Notes: a model not told the origin generated them from the sequence alone. Positions 37,249-46,966 are shown, counted from the first letter of the stretch. The stretch: 64,000 nt of DNA from Sneathiella glossodoripedis JCM 23214 (GCF_000616095.1 NZ_BAMS01000001.1:992001-1056000); one strand, 5' to 3'. Numbers and translations are program-made.

Positions 37249-38149
37249 TGCTCCCCTCCTGTCGGTTTCGTTTTTTGCTATTCTGTAATTCCCTGTGTGA
37301 AATATATGTTGTTGAAGCAATAATTATTGCGCCGCCCAGAAGCACGAAGTGATCGACGCCTTCATTAAAGAAAATATATCCAATGATAATCGCCCAGATC
37401 AATTGCAGAAACCCAAGCGGTTGAGTGACCGTAAGTGGGGCCGCTTCAATTGCGCGGGTCAGGGTATAGTGACCGGCTGTTGCAAAAAATGCAGTAAGCG
37501 TTAGCCACATCATTTCTGTCCAGGTAGGGGTTTCCCATTGGATCAGGGCGCCGGGTAATAGTGCAATAGTACAACCGACTGACAACATGCTTACGATCAT
37601 CACGGAGTTTTCTTTTGCCGTCAGTTTTTTGGCTATCAGAAATGAAATTGCAAATAGCGGTGTTGCGCATAGTTGGGCGATCTGGCCGGAGTTAATCTCT
37701 TGAAATCCGGGCCGTAAAATAATCAGCGTTCCGACAAAACCGATAATAATTCCGATAATTCGCCTTGCCCGCAACGTCTCCCCCAGAAATAGCCCCGCGC
37801 CGAGGGCGACGAAAATCGGTGATGCATATCCAATTGCTGTTACCTCTGCTACAGATATACGGGCCATCGCATAAAACCAGAGCATAACGCCAATAGCATG
37901 TACTGCTGCTCTGGCTGAATAAAGCCCGAATGTTTGCATCGACATGCGAATGGGCCAGAACCGCCATAAAATCGGAATGGTGAAAACCACAGCAATGGCA
38001 TAACGAATAAAAGCGGCTTGAACGCTTGGAACTTCTGATCCCAAATAGCGAATGACACTGGTCATGGAGACAAACAGCAATGTCGTCAAAACCATCCAGC
38101 AGACGCCTTGCAGGGTTCTGTTTCCCTTAAGCTCGGTGATAAACGGCAC
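37235..38149 (-). CDS. EamA/DMT family transporter
   Basis: 304 aa, GTG start with AAGGA 7 bases upstream. About ten hydrophobic helices in two EamA repeats: GYASPIFVALGAGLFLGE ends the first and LQLIWAIIIGYIFFNEG the second. Such proteins move small metabolites across the inner membrane. Co-transcribed with the TauD-like gene. Confidence 0.83.
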   Translation of the reverse strand: MPFITELKGNRTLQGVCWMVLTTLLFVSMTSVIRYLGSEVPSVQAAFIRYAIAVVFTIPILWRFWPIRMSMQTFGLYSARAAVHAIGVMLWFYAMARISVAEVTAIGYASPIFVALGAGLFLGETLRARRIIGIIIGFVGTLIILRPGFQEINSGQIAQLCATPLFAISFLIAKKLTAKENSVMIVSMLSVGCTIALLPGALIQWETPTWTEMMWLTLTAFFATAGHYTLTRAIEAAPLTVTQPLGFLQLIWAIIIGYIFFNEGVDHFVLLGGAIIIASTTYISHRELQNSKKRNRQEGSNVQL

Positions 38150-38308
38150 AGGTTTTCCTTGTTTTTATTATTGATTTTATGTTCTCTCAATTTTTCCAAA
38201 ATGTCTACACATTAGAGTGAGAGGATTATGACAAAGGTATAGGTTTCGATTTTTTGTGCGCCGATTGACCAAGAACAGCTACTCAGGAAGGAAGGAGAAT
38301 TTCACAGG

Positions 38309-39328
38309 TCAGTACCAGATGGAATATTGCCTTTCGCAAAATCCGGATAGGTTATTTAACTCGATTTTTGTTCCGGTTCGAGTGATCAAGGTTCCTGAAA
38401 AAGTTCCGAAAAGTTGGGAAAAATCGAAACCGGTTTGGATCTTATTGTTGAAGGCTTCATACATTCCTTCTGAGGTAAATCTTACGGCTGATCCGCGATC
38501 ACAGGTTATTTCCCAAGATTTACTCAAATCGTCTTGGTCATAGGAAAATAAAAATAAGCCAAGTTTCTCGGATTTCCCGTTTATCCAGACTATATTTTCG
38601 GAAGCACCAGTTTCATTGACACCGTTGGAGACGTTTATGCCGATTAAGGTGCCATCTTCAAGTTGCTCTGTGACGCATGCCCAGTTCCAAAAAGTGTCTC
38701 GCCTGAGGAAGCCTGCGGTAAAATCATGATGAGCAGTGGCGGATAACTTCTCAAGGTCATAAGTTTTGCCCTTATAAGTCAAATGTCCGCGAGCAACTAT
38801 TCCGGCTACCTTTTGACAGTAAGTCCAGCCGTTTGCTCCTGTAGGAGTGCAAAGTCTGAGGGTATCGAAGCGACATTCGGTCTCAGAAAATTTCAGCGAC
38901 AAGTCTATTCCATCAGGTGAACTAACTTCCAGTTTCTTTGTAAGAGTGGGCTCATCGCATTCAATCAGAACTTTGGCATTTTCCTTTGAAAGTTCTGTTT
39001 GCCCATTATCAGGGTTTAAGGATATTTGCCCGTCTGTGGCATCCGATATTCTGAACCCAAATTTGTGAGTTTCTTTGGACAGCCGATCAAAAAGATAGAA
39101 AAAGGCAGTCTTGTGATCCTGATTTAATGTCATAGAACAACCTGCAATGAATTGCGGGCAGGTAAATCCCATAAAGTGAAAATGCACAAACTGTCGGTTT
39201 ATTTCGCTAGGGGAAAGTCGTTTTCGAAACCCATCTCTTAGTGGATAGTCCTGAAAATTGATCGACCCGACCGGTTCTGAATATTTGCCAAATCTAAGCT
39301 CGCCTGATTTTGATAATAGCGTTTTCAT
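38309..39328 (-). CDS. DUF2804 family protein
   Basis: 339 aa. Family features: the FWNWACVTEQLEDGT segment, GINVSNGVNETGASEN and several Trp/His positions such as ATAHHDFTAGF. GGAG lies 6 bases before the ATG. No signal peptide. The function of DUF2804 is not established; its fold may resemble lipocalin-like hydroxysteroid or carotenoid enzymes. It stands alone, between the EamA gene and the phn operon. Confidence 0.75.
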   Translation of the reverse strand: MKTLLSKSGELRFGKYSEPVGSINFQDYPLRDGFRKRLSPSEINRQFVHFHFMGFTCPQFIAGCSMTLNQDHKTAFFYLFDRLSKETHKFGFRISDATDGQISLNPDNGQTELSKENAKVLIECDEPTLTKKLEVSSPDGIDLSLKFSETECRFDTLRLCTPTGANGWTYCQKVAGIVARGHLTYKGKTYDLEKLSATAHHDFTAGFLRRDTFWNWACVTEQLEDGTLIGINVSNGVNETGASENIVWINGKSEKLGLFLFSYDQDDLSKSWEITCDRGSAVRFTSEGMYEAFNNKIQTGFDFSQLFGTFSGTLITRTGTKIELNNLSGFCERQYSIWY

Positions 39329-39641
39329 TTTTTGCTCCGCTCGTCAGGAGTATTAATTGGTATTAGCTGTCCTCTCACGTTCATTTTCTTTCTTATTTCA
39401 CGAAATGAGGTGCCGACAGTGAATTGTTATTCCGGTTAATGGACTGGCAACAGGTTTTTTAACGTGTGTTTTACAGTCGCTGTAATACCGGTGTAATTGT
39501 GACTTAGTATATCATTATCAGCAATTACTGATTGGGTGACGATATTTTACAAAAAAACTTGTAGGAATATACGCCCTGTGTCATGTTTTTTGTCATAAAA
39601 ATGAAATAAAAGTGAAACAAATCGAAAGATTGGGAGGAACG
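39329..39641. other. Intergenic region upstream of phnD
   Basis: About 310 AT-rich bases between the divergent DUF2804 and phnD genes, with no convincing ORF. Contains the Pho-box-like repeat at 39579-39596 and a GGGAGG ribosome site just before the phnD ATG. Nothing else is recognised. Confidence 0.6.
39579..39596 (+). promoter_or_regulatory. Pho-box-like direct repeat upstream of phnD
   Basis: Two TGTCAT repeats spaced 12 bases start to start, 46 bases before the phnD ATG. PhoB boxes have TGTCAT-type repeats with an 11-base period, so this is imperfect but fits phosphate-starvation control of a phosphonate-type transporter. Confidence 0.35.
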
Positions 39642-40619
39642 ATGAAACTCAATAAGTTTTTAATGGGTGCAGCTGCCACATTGATGGCGTCCATGTTCTC
39701 TACAGGTGCCGTTGCAGCAGAAGACTGCCCTCGTGGTACTTTGGATGAACGCTTCTGTGATCGTGATGGTGACCTGCTGGCGGATACACCAACGGATCCG
39801 GCACAACAGCTTGATCCATCAACTTTGGTCTTTGCCTATACACCGGTTGAAGATCCCGCTGTTTACAAAGAAGCGTGGAGCGATTTCCTGACCCATATGG
39901 AAAAAGTGACGGGTAAAAAAGTTGTCTTTTTCCCGGTTCAAAGCAACGCAGCACAGATTGAAGCGATGCGCTCCGGCCGGCTGCATATTGCTGGCTTTAA
40001 TACTGGCTCCAACCCGCTTGCAGTAAACTGTGCTGGTTTTAATCCTTTTACAATTATGGCGTCAGAGGATGGAAGTTTCGGTTACGAAATGGAAATTATC
40101 ACTTATCCTGGAAGTGGCGTTGAAAAGGTTGAAGATCTGAAAGGCAAAACATTGGCCTTTACCTCACCAACCTCTAATTCAGGCTTCAAAGCGCCTTCTG
40201 CAATTCTAAAAGCAGATTTCAATATGGAAGCGAAGAAAGACTTTGAGCCAGCTTTCTCAGGTAAACATGATAACTCAATTTTGGGTGTTGCTAATAAAGA
40301 CTATGTCGCAGCCTCAATAGCAAATTCGGTTATGCATCGTATGCTGAAACGGGGTGTCATAAAATCCGATCAAGTGAAATCCATTTACAAATCACAGACT
40401 TTCCCAACCACCGGCTTTGGTGTTGTTTATAACCTTAAGCCTGAATTGAAAGCGAAAATTGAAGAAGCATTTTTCAGCTTTGAATGGGAAGGAACTTCAC
40501 TGGAGCGGGAATTCTCCAAGTCAAACGAAGCTCAGTTCTTGAAAATGACATACAAGGAATTCTGGGACGTTATTCGGAAAATCGATTCTGCTAACGGTGT
40601 GACATATACTTGTAAATAA
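39642..40619 (+). CDS. phnD: Phosphonate/phosphite-type ABC transporter, binding protein
   Basis: 325 aa from the ATG at 39642 (GGGAGG upstream). Signal peptide ending GAVAAEDC. The N-terminus has CDRDGDLLADTPTDP, found in a subgroup of these binding proteins. Core motifs: LVFAYTPVEDP, GRLHIAGFNTG and LAFTSPTSNSGFKAPSAIL. Captures phosphonate, phosphite or related anions for PhnCEE; the exact ligand cannot be read. Followed by a terminator-like hairpin. Confidence 0.88.
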   Translation: MKLNKFLMGAAATLMASMFSTGAVAAEDCPRGTLDERFCDRDGDLLADTPTDPAQQLDPSTLVFAYTPVEDPAVYKEAWSDFLTHMEKVTGKKVVFFPVQSNAAQIEAMRSGRLHIAGFNTGSNPLAVNCAGFNPFTIMASEDGSFGYEMEIITYPGSGVEKVEDLKGKTLAFTSPTSNSGFKAPSAILKADFNMEAKKDFEPAFSGKHDNSILGVANKDYVAASIANSVMHRMLKRGVIKSDQVKSIYKSQTFPTTGFGVVYNLKPELKAKIEEAFFSFEWEGTSLEREFSKSNEAQFLKMTYKEFWDVIRKIDSANGVTYTCK

Positions 40620-40629
40620 GTCCTTATTC

Positions 40630-40663
40630 ATGCCGCGAACTGAACCGTTCGCGGCATTTTTTT
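40630..40663 (+). terminator. Terminator-like hairpin between phnD and phnC
   Basis: Perfect 11-bp stem ATGCCGCGAAC/GTTCGCGGCAT, 6-base loop and a run of seven T. The transporter ATPase gene begins 23 bases later without an evident promoter, so partial termination that raises PhnD above PhnCE is likely. Confidence 0.85.
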
Positions 40664-40685
40664 ATGGCGTCAGGCGTAGGTAGTA

Positions 40686-41480
40686 ATGCTGCAAATTGAA
40701 AAACTCACAAAAAGATATCCCACAGGGGATCTGGCACTCAATGCTGTTGATCTGGAAATCCCAAAAGGGCAGGTGATTGCTCTTATCGGTCCCTCTGGGG
40801 CGGGTAAAAGTACTTTAATTCGGTGTTTGAACAGGCTGGTTGAACCAACCAGCGGTAAAGTCACATTGAAAGGTCAGGATATTACTGCACTTGGCGCGCG
40901 GGGCTTGCGGGCTGCCAGGCGCAAAATGGGCATGATTTTTCAGGAATATGCACTGGTTGAGCGCTTGACCGTGATGGAAAATGTGCTCTCTGGCCGATTG
41001 GGTTATGTTGGTTTCTGGCGTAGTTTATTTCGAAAATATCCGCAGTCCGACGTGGATGAGGCCTTCAGACTGCTTGATCGGGTTGGCCTGCTTGCGATGG
41101 CAGATAAACGTGCCGATGAACTTTCAGGTGGACAGCGTCAAAGGGTGGGGATTGCCCGGGCACTTATTCAGAATCCTGATTTACTGTTGGTCGATGAGCC
41201 AACAGCATCGCTGGACCCTAAAACTTCACGTCAGATCATGCGTCTTATATGTGAGCTCTGTGAGGAGCGGGAGCTGGCAGCCATCATCAACATTCATGAT
41301 GTGGCTCTGGCAAAAATGTTTGTGCAAAGGGTAATTGGATTGAAACTAGGAGAGCTTCAATTCGACGGCAAGCCAGATGAACTTACAGCGGACGTATTGA
41401 CGACTATCTACGGTGAAGAAGACTGGGAAGCCACCATTGAAAAAGTGGATGACGAGGACCTTGACGAGGCAGTTGTATGA
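40686..41480 (+). CDS. phnC: Phosphonate-type ABC transporter, ATPase
   Basis: 264 aa. Walker [18 protein letters not shown]-loop [19 protein letters not shown], signature [15 protein letters not shown], Walker [14 protein letters not shown]. The PhnC-type NRLVEPTSG and [10 protein letters not shown] segments are present. Overlaps the first permease by 4 bases. Confidence 0.92.
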   Translation: MLQIEKLTKRYPTGDLALNAVDLEIPKGQVIALIGPSGAGKSTLIRCLNRLVEPTSGKVTLKGQDITALGARGLRAARRKMGMIFQEYALVERLTVMENVLSGRLGYVGFWRSLFRKYPQSDVDEAFRLLDRVGLLAMADKRADELSGGQRQRVGIARALIQNPDLLLVDEPTASLDPKTSRQIMRLICELCEERELAAIINIHDVALAKMFVQRVIGLKLGELQFDGKPDELTADVLTTIYGEEDWEATIEKVDDEDLDEAVV

Positions 41481-42292
41481 GTGACGTAACGCTTGATATG
41501 CGGCTCGGCACAAAATGGCGGAAACCCCATTTTGTGAAGAACCCCGCTCTTCGCTGGGGACTTATAATTGGTGCGCTGGTTTATTTGGTTTTAGCCGTGA
41601 GCTCCATTGAAGTTAATTGGGCTCGGGTCAGCGAGGGTCTAATCAGGGGTTGGAACTTCATCATTGCGTTTGCATCACCCGATTTCACTTCGCGCGGCAC
41701 TGATATTCAGGAAGGCCTGATTGAAAGCGTAATTATGACAATTACGTCAACGATTGTTGGTATCGCAATTTCCATCCCGATCGGACTGGGTGCTGCGCGA
41801 AACATTGCTCCATTACCAATTTATATGATTTGCCGCGGTATTGTGGCTCTGTCGCGGGCGCTAAACGAAATCATAGTTGCCATCCTGATGGTTGCTATTT
41901 TTGGTTTTGGTCCCCTCGCCGGTTTTATTACCCTAAGTTTCGCGACCATTGGTTTTCTTGCCAAGCTTATGGCTGAAGATATTGAAGATATGGATAGGGT
42001 ACAGGCCGAAGCTATTCGATCAACAGGATCTTCATGGCTACAGTGGATTGACTACGGTGTGCTCCCACAGGTTCTTCCTCGGTTGGTGGGCCTTTCCATG
42101 TATCGCTTGGATATCAATTTTCGGGAATCTGCGGTCCTGGGGCTGGTGGGAGCCGGAGGTATCGGCGCTACATTAAACACTGCCTTTGATCGTTATGAAT
42201 TTGATACAGCAGCTGCAATTTTGTTGATTATTATAGTGACGGTGATGTGCCTTGAATATCTGTCAGGTATCATTCGCAGGAAGGTGCAGTGA
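41477..42292 (+). CDS. phnE: Phosphonate-type ABC transporter, permease 1
   Basis: 271 aa inner-membrane permease with about six helices. The coupling motif [21 protein letters not shown] and the PhnE end segment [18 protein letters not shown] are seen. The stop overlaps the start of the second permease (TGATG). Confidence 0.9.
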   Translation: MSDVTLDMRLGTKWRKPHFVKNPALRWGLIIGALVYLVLAVSSIEVNWARVSEGLIRGWNFIIAFASPDFTSRGTDIQEGLIESVIMTITSTIVGIAISIPIGLGAARNIAPLPIYMICRGIVALSRALNEIIVAILMVAIFGFGPLAGFITLSFATIGFLAKLMAEDIEDMDRVQAEAIRSTGSSWLQWIDYGVLPQVLPRLVGLSMYRLDINFRESAVLGLVGAGGIGATLNTAFDRYEFDTAAAILLIIIVTVMCLEYLSGIIRRKVQ

Positions 42293-43110
42293 TGCCAATA
42301 TCTGAAACAAACTCCGGAAAAAAAGTGTGGCAGTTGCGGGATCGCAATCAAACGCTCATTCGATATTTTGGATATCTGGTCACGGTGGCAGTCTTCATGT
42401 GGTGCTGGAAACAGATATCTGATTCAACCACATGGTACTTCGTTTGGGATGCACCGCGTATTGCCGCAGACATCGGTTCGCGTGCCATGCCACCGAAATG
42501 GGATTATATTTCAGAACTTTGGGTGCCCATTTGGGATACGCTGAATATTGCCACTCTTGGAACCATTCTTGCGTTGGTGATGGCAGTGCCGGTAGCGTTT
42601 CTTGCTGCCAGCAATACGACGCCCAGCAAGCTTTTCGTTCGACCAATAGCGTTGATTATTATCGTCTCAACTCGTTCGATCAATTCGCTGATCTGGGCTT
42701 TGCTTCTGGTTTCCATTATAGGGCCGGGGGTTGCTGCTGGTTTGATGGCGATTGCAATACGGTCAATTGGATTTTGCGCAAAGTTGCTTTACGAAGCGAT
42801 TGAGGAAATTGATACCAAGCAGATAGAGGCGATTTCCGCTACGGGTGCTTCACGGTGGCAAGTAATGGTTTACGGCATTGTTCCTCAAATCATGCCTGCT
42901 TTTGCCGGGATATCTGTATTTCGTTGGGATATTAATATTCGCGAGTCAACCGTTCTTGGCCTTGTCGGCGCGGGTGGTATTGGTCTACAACTGCAATCCT
43001 CTTTAAATGTTCTTGCCTGGCCACAGGTTGCATTGATCCTGTTAGTGATCCTTGTGGCTGTTGTTCTGGGTGAGTGGGTTTCTGCAAAGGTGCGCGGTGC
43101 AATCATCTAA
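42292..43110 (+). CDS. phnE: Phosphonate-type ABC transporter, permease 2
   Basis: 272 aa. EAISATGASRWQVMVYGIVPQ and [18 protein letters not shown] parallel the first permease, so the channel is probably a heterodimer. ATG at 42292 is preferred to a GTG one codon earlier, with GGAAGG 7 bases upstream. The last 14 bases overlap the HAD hydrolase. Confidence 0.9.
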   Translation: MPISETNSGKKVWQLRDRNQTLIRYFGYLVTVAVFMWCWKQISDSTTWYFVWDAPRIAADIGSRAMPPKWDYISELWVPIWDTLNIATLGTILALVMAVPVAFLAASNTTPSKLFVRPIALIIIVSTRSINSLIWALLLVSIIGPGVAAGLMAIAIRSIGFCAKLLYEAIEEIDTKQIEAISATGASRWQVMVYGIVPQIMPAFAGISVFRWDINIRESTVLGLVGAGGIGLQLQSSLNVLAWPQVALILLVILVAVVLGEWVSAKVRGAII

Positions 43111-44035
43111 ATCTTTTGGCGATCTGTTCCCTGTGTTGAATGGGGAACAGGCATTTGATCTGTATGAGCAGGTCAAGAAGGCGCTTCCTGCCGCCACTTT
43201 TCCAGACACTTCCCGTCAATGCGCGTCATTGCTTGACGTCACCGACGAAGTTGATGTTTTTGTCTTTGACGCATTCGGTGTATTGAATGTTGGTGAGGTG
43301 CCCATCCCGCGGGCGGTTGAACGAATTCAAGACCTGCGTGCTTTAGGAAAACAGGTGTTTGTTCTCACCAATGCCGCCAGTTTTAACCGGGATGAAACGT
43401 TTCAAAAATTTGTGAAGCTGGGCTTTGAGTTTTCTCACAACGAATTAATCACAAGCCGCAGAGCAGCGGAACTTGATCTGGCTGAGTTTGGTCCGGAGCA
43501 TACTTGGGGAGTCGCTTCAACTGACAGTTTTCAAGTGACCGATCTGCAAGCAAAATGCGAGGTTCTGGCGGATGATGCTGAAATCTATGAAAATGTGTCA
43601 GCTTTTCTGTTTCTGTCGGTCCAGTCATGGACTGAAAACCGTCAACAGTTGCTTGAAGCCTCTCTTAAGGACAACCCAAGGCCAGTTGTGATCGCCAATC
43701 CCGATATTGTGGCGCCACGAGGGGAAACGTTTTCAACGGAGCCAGGATATTTCGGGCATCGATTGATGTCGCTTTATGGTACGGATGTGCATTTCCATGG
43801 CAAACCGTTTGCCTCTGTTTTCGAGTTGGTAGAACAAAAAATAGACCTGTCAGAAGTTGATCGAAATAGAATATGTATGGTCGGAGACACCTTGCATACA
43901 GATGTGCTAGGAGGTGCTGCGCGAGGTTGGCGAACAGCACTTGTTACCGATCATGGCCTTTTCAAAGGACTGGAACCGGAGAAATATATATCCAAAAGTG
44001 GCATTCGGCCGGACTGGATGGTAGGTTCAATATAA
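43097..44035 (+). CDS. HAD-family hydrolase, class IIA-like, linked to phosphonate transport
   Basis: 312 aa from a GTG at 43097, with AAAGG upstream; the frame is open inside phnE but gives no family match there. Motif I is VFDAFGVLN with nucleophile Asp58, motif II VLTNAAS, motif III lysine in FHGKPF, motif IV MVGDTLHTDVLGG. Position Asp+2 is Phe60, where phosphatases have the Asp general acid. That loss is known in dehalogenases and phosphonatases. Translationally overlapped with phnE, so C-P or C-X cleavage of the imported compound is a fair inference, not shown. Confidence 0.8.
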   Translation: MQSSKSFGDLFPVLNGEQAFDLYEQVKKALPAATFPDTSRQCASLLDVTDEVDVFVFDAFGVLNVGEVPIPRAVERIQDLRALGKQVFVLTNAASFNRDETFQKFVKLGFEFSHNELITSRRAAELDLAEFGPEHTWGVASTDSFQVTDLQAKCEVLADDAEIYENVSAFLFLSVQSWTENRQQLLEASLKDNPRPVVIANPDIVAPRGETFSTEPGYFGHRLMSLYGTDVHFHGKPFASVFELVEQKIDLSEVDRNRICMVGDTLHTDVLGGAARGWRTALVTDHGLFKGLEPEKYISKSGIRPDWMVGSI

Positions 44036-44072
44036 AGTCAGCGATTAGATATTTTCAAGTATTGGGGAAGTG

Positions 44073-44723
44073 ATGACACCAGCGATTATCGATGTTGCTC
44101 TAACAGCCTTTGTCACCATGTTTGTCATTATTGACCCCATTGGCCTGTTACCGATATTTATCAGCCTGACCAAGGGTACCACTGTCTCGCATCAGCGTAA
44201 AATGGCAATCAAAGGCGTCTTGATTGGCGGTGCAACACTTTTGTTTTTTGCACTGTTGGGTGACCGCTTTCTCTCTCTTTTGGGGGTTGGGCTTCCTTCA
44301 TTTCGAATAGCTGGCGGGGCTATGCTTTTTCTGATGGCCATTGAAATGGTGTTCGACAAAAGAAGCAAACGCCGAGAAAATAGTGCAGAACACATGCGTG
44401 AAGAGATAATTGCCGAAAAGCATTTCGATGATATTTCAGTATTTCCGCTATCTGTTCCGTTGATCTCTGGGCCCGGAGCGATTGCATCCATTATGCTGCT
44501 GATGAGTGCCAATCGCGATAATCTGGTGCATCAGGGGACAATTCTTGGCGTTCTTGCGGTCGTTTTGTTAATCGTCTTTATTCTCTTCATGCTCGCCCCA
44601 CGTCTTGAAAAGCTGATGGGTGTGACGTTCACTCAAATTGTCTCTCGCGTGTTGGGGGTAATTTTGGGAGCACTTGCGATCCAATATATTGTTGATGGGA
44701 TCAAGCTGAGTTTTCTTGTCTAG
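44073..44723 (+). CDS. marC: MarC family integral membrane protein
   Basis: 216 aa from the ATG at 44073 (GGGGAAG upstream). Six hydrophobic helices. MarC motifs: FVIIDPIGLLPIFISLTKG and FPLSVPLISGPGAI. The family's transport role is unproven; earlier links to multidrug resistance were withdrawn. The stop shares its last base with the GTG of the next gene. Confidence 0.87.
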   Translation: MTPAIIDVALTAFVTMFVIIDPIGLLPIFISLTKGTTVSHQRKMAIKGVLIGGATLLFFALLGDRFLSLLGVGLPSFRIAGGAMLFLMAIEMVFDKRSKRRENSAEHMREEIIAEKHFDDISVFPLSVPLISGPGAIASIMLLMSANRDNLVHQGTILGVLAVVLLIVFILFMLAPRLEKLMGVTFTQIVSRVLGVILGALAIQYIVDGIKLSFLV

Positions 44724-45238
44724 TGCCCATACTGAACTTGCCACTTGTCATTGCTCCCGACCCGATATTCCGAAAAAAAGCAGAGGTGGTGGATAAAGTT
44801 GACGATGAAATTCGCGGGCATATACACGATATGTTCGAAACTCTTTACGCTGCGAACGGTCTTGGGCTTGGGGCCAACATGGTTGGGCTTCTCAAACAGA
44901 TTATCGTCATTGACTTGAAAGAAAATGGCGTCAGTCAGCCACTTGCTATGGTAAACCCTGAAATTCTCCAATCGTCCGACAGCATGCAGGTTTATAACGA
45001 AGCTTCTTTAAGTTTCCCAGGGATCAGTGCCGATATTAAACGGCCCGATCAGATCACTGTGCGCTATCTTGATGAACCGGGAGATGAGCAGACGCTGAAA
45101 GCAGACGGTTTCCTTGCGACGGTCATACAACACGAGATGGATTACTTGCAGGGGCGCACCTTTCTCGATCACCTCTCGCGAACCAAGCGGGATACTTTGA
45201 TGCGAAAATACCTAAAATCGAGGCGGGCGGCCGGTTAA
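44723..45238 (+). CDS. Peptide deformylase-like protein with degraded active site
   Basis: 171 aa, GTG start overlapping the marC stop. Clearly deformylase in overall pattern, but every catalytic motif is altered: GxGxAAxQ reads GLGLGANM (Met53 for Gln), EGCLS reads EASLS (Ser95 for the metal-binding Cys) and HExxH reads HEMDY (Tyr141 for the second His). Only His137 and Glu138 remain. N-formyl-Met removal is therefore unlikely. Alphaproteobacteria are known to carry extra deformylase paralogues, so a true def gene is probably elsewhere. Confidence 0.82.
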   Translation: MPILNLPLVIAPDPIFRKKAEVVDKVDDEIRGHIHDMFETLYAANGLGLGANMVGLLKQIIVIDLKENGVSQPLAMVNPEILQSSDSMQVYNEASLSFPGISADIKRPDQITVRYLDEPGDEQTLKADGFLATVIQHEMDYLQGRTFLDHLSRTKRDTLMRKYLKSRRAAG

Positions 45239-46966
45239 TAACTGACCTATAATATGCTTGGCTCTTCGGGGCCGGTAGCTTCACTGTCAGCACGTGGTTT
45301 GAAAGAAATACTGGGTTTGAACCTTGATTGCCAAATCCGACAGTCGCCGTACTACCAGGGGGGGTGGAGCTTGGCGGCGGAGTGGACAAAGCGCTCACGT
45401 CAATACCGCCAAATATATTCGCTGCCGGACTATCACCACGAAAGTGGGTCAATAGATCATAATGGCGTGGTAATTTGGCTAGAAGCGCTTCCTCTCGTTT
45501 TTTAAGTTGCGCCAATCGTTTGATCCAATCTTCCTTGCGAATGAACCTTGCAGCCGGAAACTGGGTGTCTTTGAAATAGTTTTTAGCAAACAGCACTGTT
45601 TCAAAACTCATTCGATTAAACAGGAATGTTCGATCAAAAGGTGTCGTCAGTGGCAGGGTATAGCGATATTCTTCAAGCATCTGCGCGAGGCTGTCAGGAA
45701 TAGGCATTTCTTCGCGTGCGACCCGCCAGTATTCGCTGTCTTTTCGGTTGTTGATGCAATAGTGCAGAATGATAAAGTCACGGATGCTTTCCATCATTTG
45801 GCTGGTTGTCTCGTTAAACCTATTCTGCAATGCTTTTGGGTAGCTCTTGTCTGGGAAGTTAAGCATCAAAAGCTTGATTGAATTTTCGATCATGTAAATC
45901 GCTGTCGATTCCAGCGGTTCAATGAACCCCGATGATAACCCTATTGCAATACAGTTTTTCTCCCAGCTTTTCTCCATTGCGCCAATTCGAACCGGAATAG
46001 CACGTGGCTCTGCGTCCTTACCTGCAGGCCCCAGGTGTGAGATAAACTCAGAGATCGCTTCATCGTCGCTCCGAAAATTGCTGGAAAAGACATAACCTGT
46101 ACCAATGCGATTGTACAAAGGCACATTCCACACCCAGCCTGCGCCAAGAGCGGTTGAAGTAGTGCAGGGTTCGATAGATTTTAAATCTGTATGTGGGATT
46201 TGGACAGCAAGCGCCCGGTTATTTAAAAGATATTTGCTGTAATCTATGCGCTTGACCCCGAGTGCTTCGTTAATGATAACGCCTCGAAATCCGGTACAGT
46301 CAATGACCAGTTCTACAGGATAGTCACCGGTGCGCTGTAACGTCAGGCTGCAAATAAACCCTTTTTCATTTTTGTTGACCGCCTCTACGTCATCCAGCAC
46401 GTGATTAACGCCGCGTTTTATTGAAATTTCGCGAAGAAAACCTGCAAATTTTCCGGCATCCAGATGGTATGCGTAATTGATGTGGCGCTCGTAGTCACCT
46501 TGTGACAAATCTTTTGGGCCTTTACGGGCACGAATAGCAGCAACACTTGCTGAAAGCACTTCATCAATTCGCTTCTCTCCGTTTGGACCTCCGTATTTAT
46601 GAAAATGATAGGCGGGGTTTTGACCACCTAACTGCAAACCATTTCCATCGAACGGATGAATAAATGAAGTCGCGCGACCTTTTTCATCATGTGACCAGTT
46701 GGTAAAGCGGACTCCCAATTTGAAAGAAGCATTACAACGCCGAAAGAATTCCCGCTCTGAGATACCTAAACTTCGAAGCAAATCTGGCATACTTGGAACA
46801 GTTGCCTCACCAACCCGATGGTGGGGACGTTAGGTGACTCGATGAGTGTTATTTTTGTAGGCTTTTCTTCCTTGTTGAAGTTTAGATATCTGACAAGAAA
46901 TGCTGCCGTTAGCCAGCCAGCAGTGCCGCCGCCTACAATAGTAATCTCATTAATTTGTGAACCCAT
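45123..46966 (-). CDS. Flavin-dependent tryptophan halogenase, frame broken near the N-terminus
   Basis: Starts at ATG 46964-46966 with the FAD motif VGGGTAGWLTA. At about 46830 the frame is lost: IG runs into LVRQ instead of VGEATVPS, and the main ORF (stop-to-stop, ATG at 46790) resumes with MPDLLRSLG. One added G restores it. Later motifs are intact: FKLGVRFTNW (halogenase lysine), GAGWVWNVPLYNRIG (WxWxIP-type) and SGFIEPLESTAIYM (catalytic Glu region). It would chlorinate or brominate an indole-like substrate. The last 100 residues run antisense into the deformylase-like gene past a G7 tract, so the true C-terminus is uncertain. Confidence 0.75.

Noticed and set aside
45254-45881. Plus-strand open frames opposite the halogenase
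   Set aside because: Antisense to a conserved gene, without family matches or ribosome sites.
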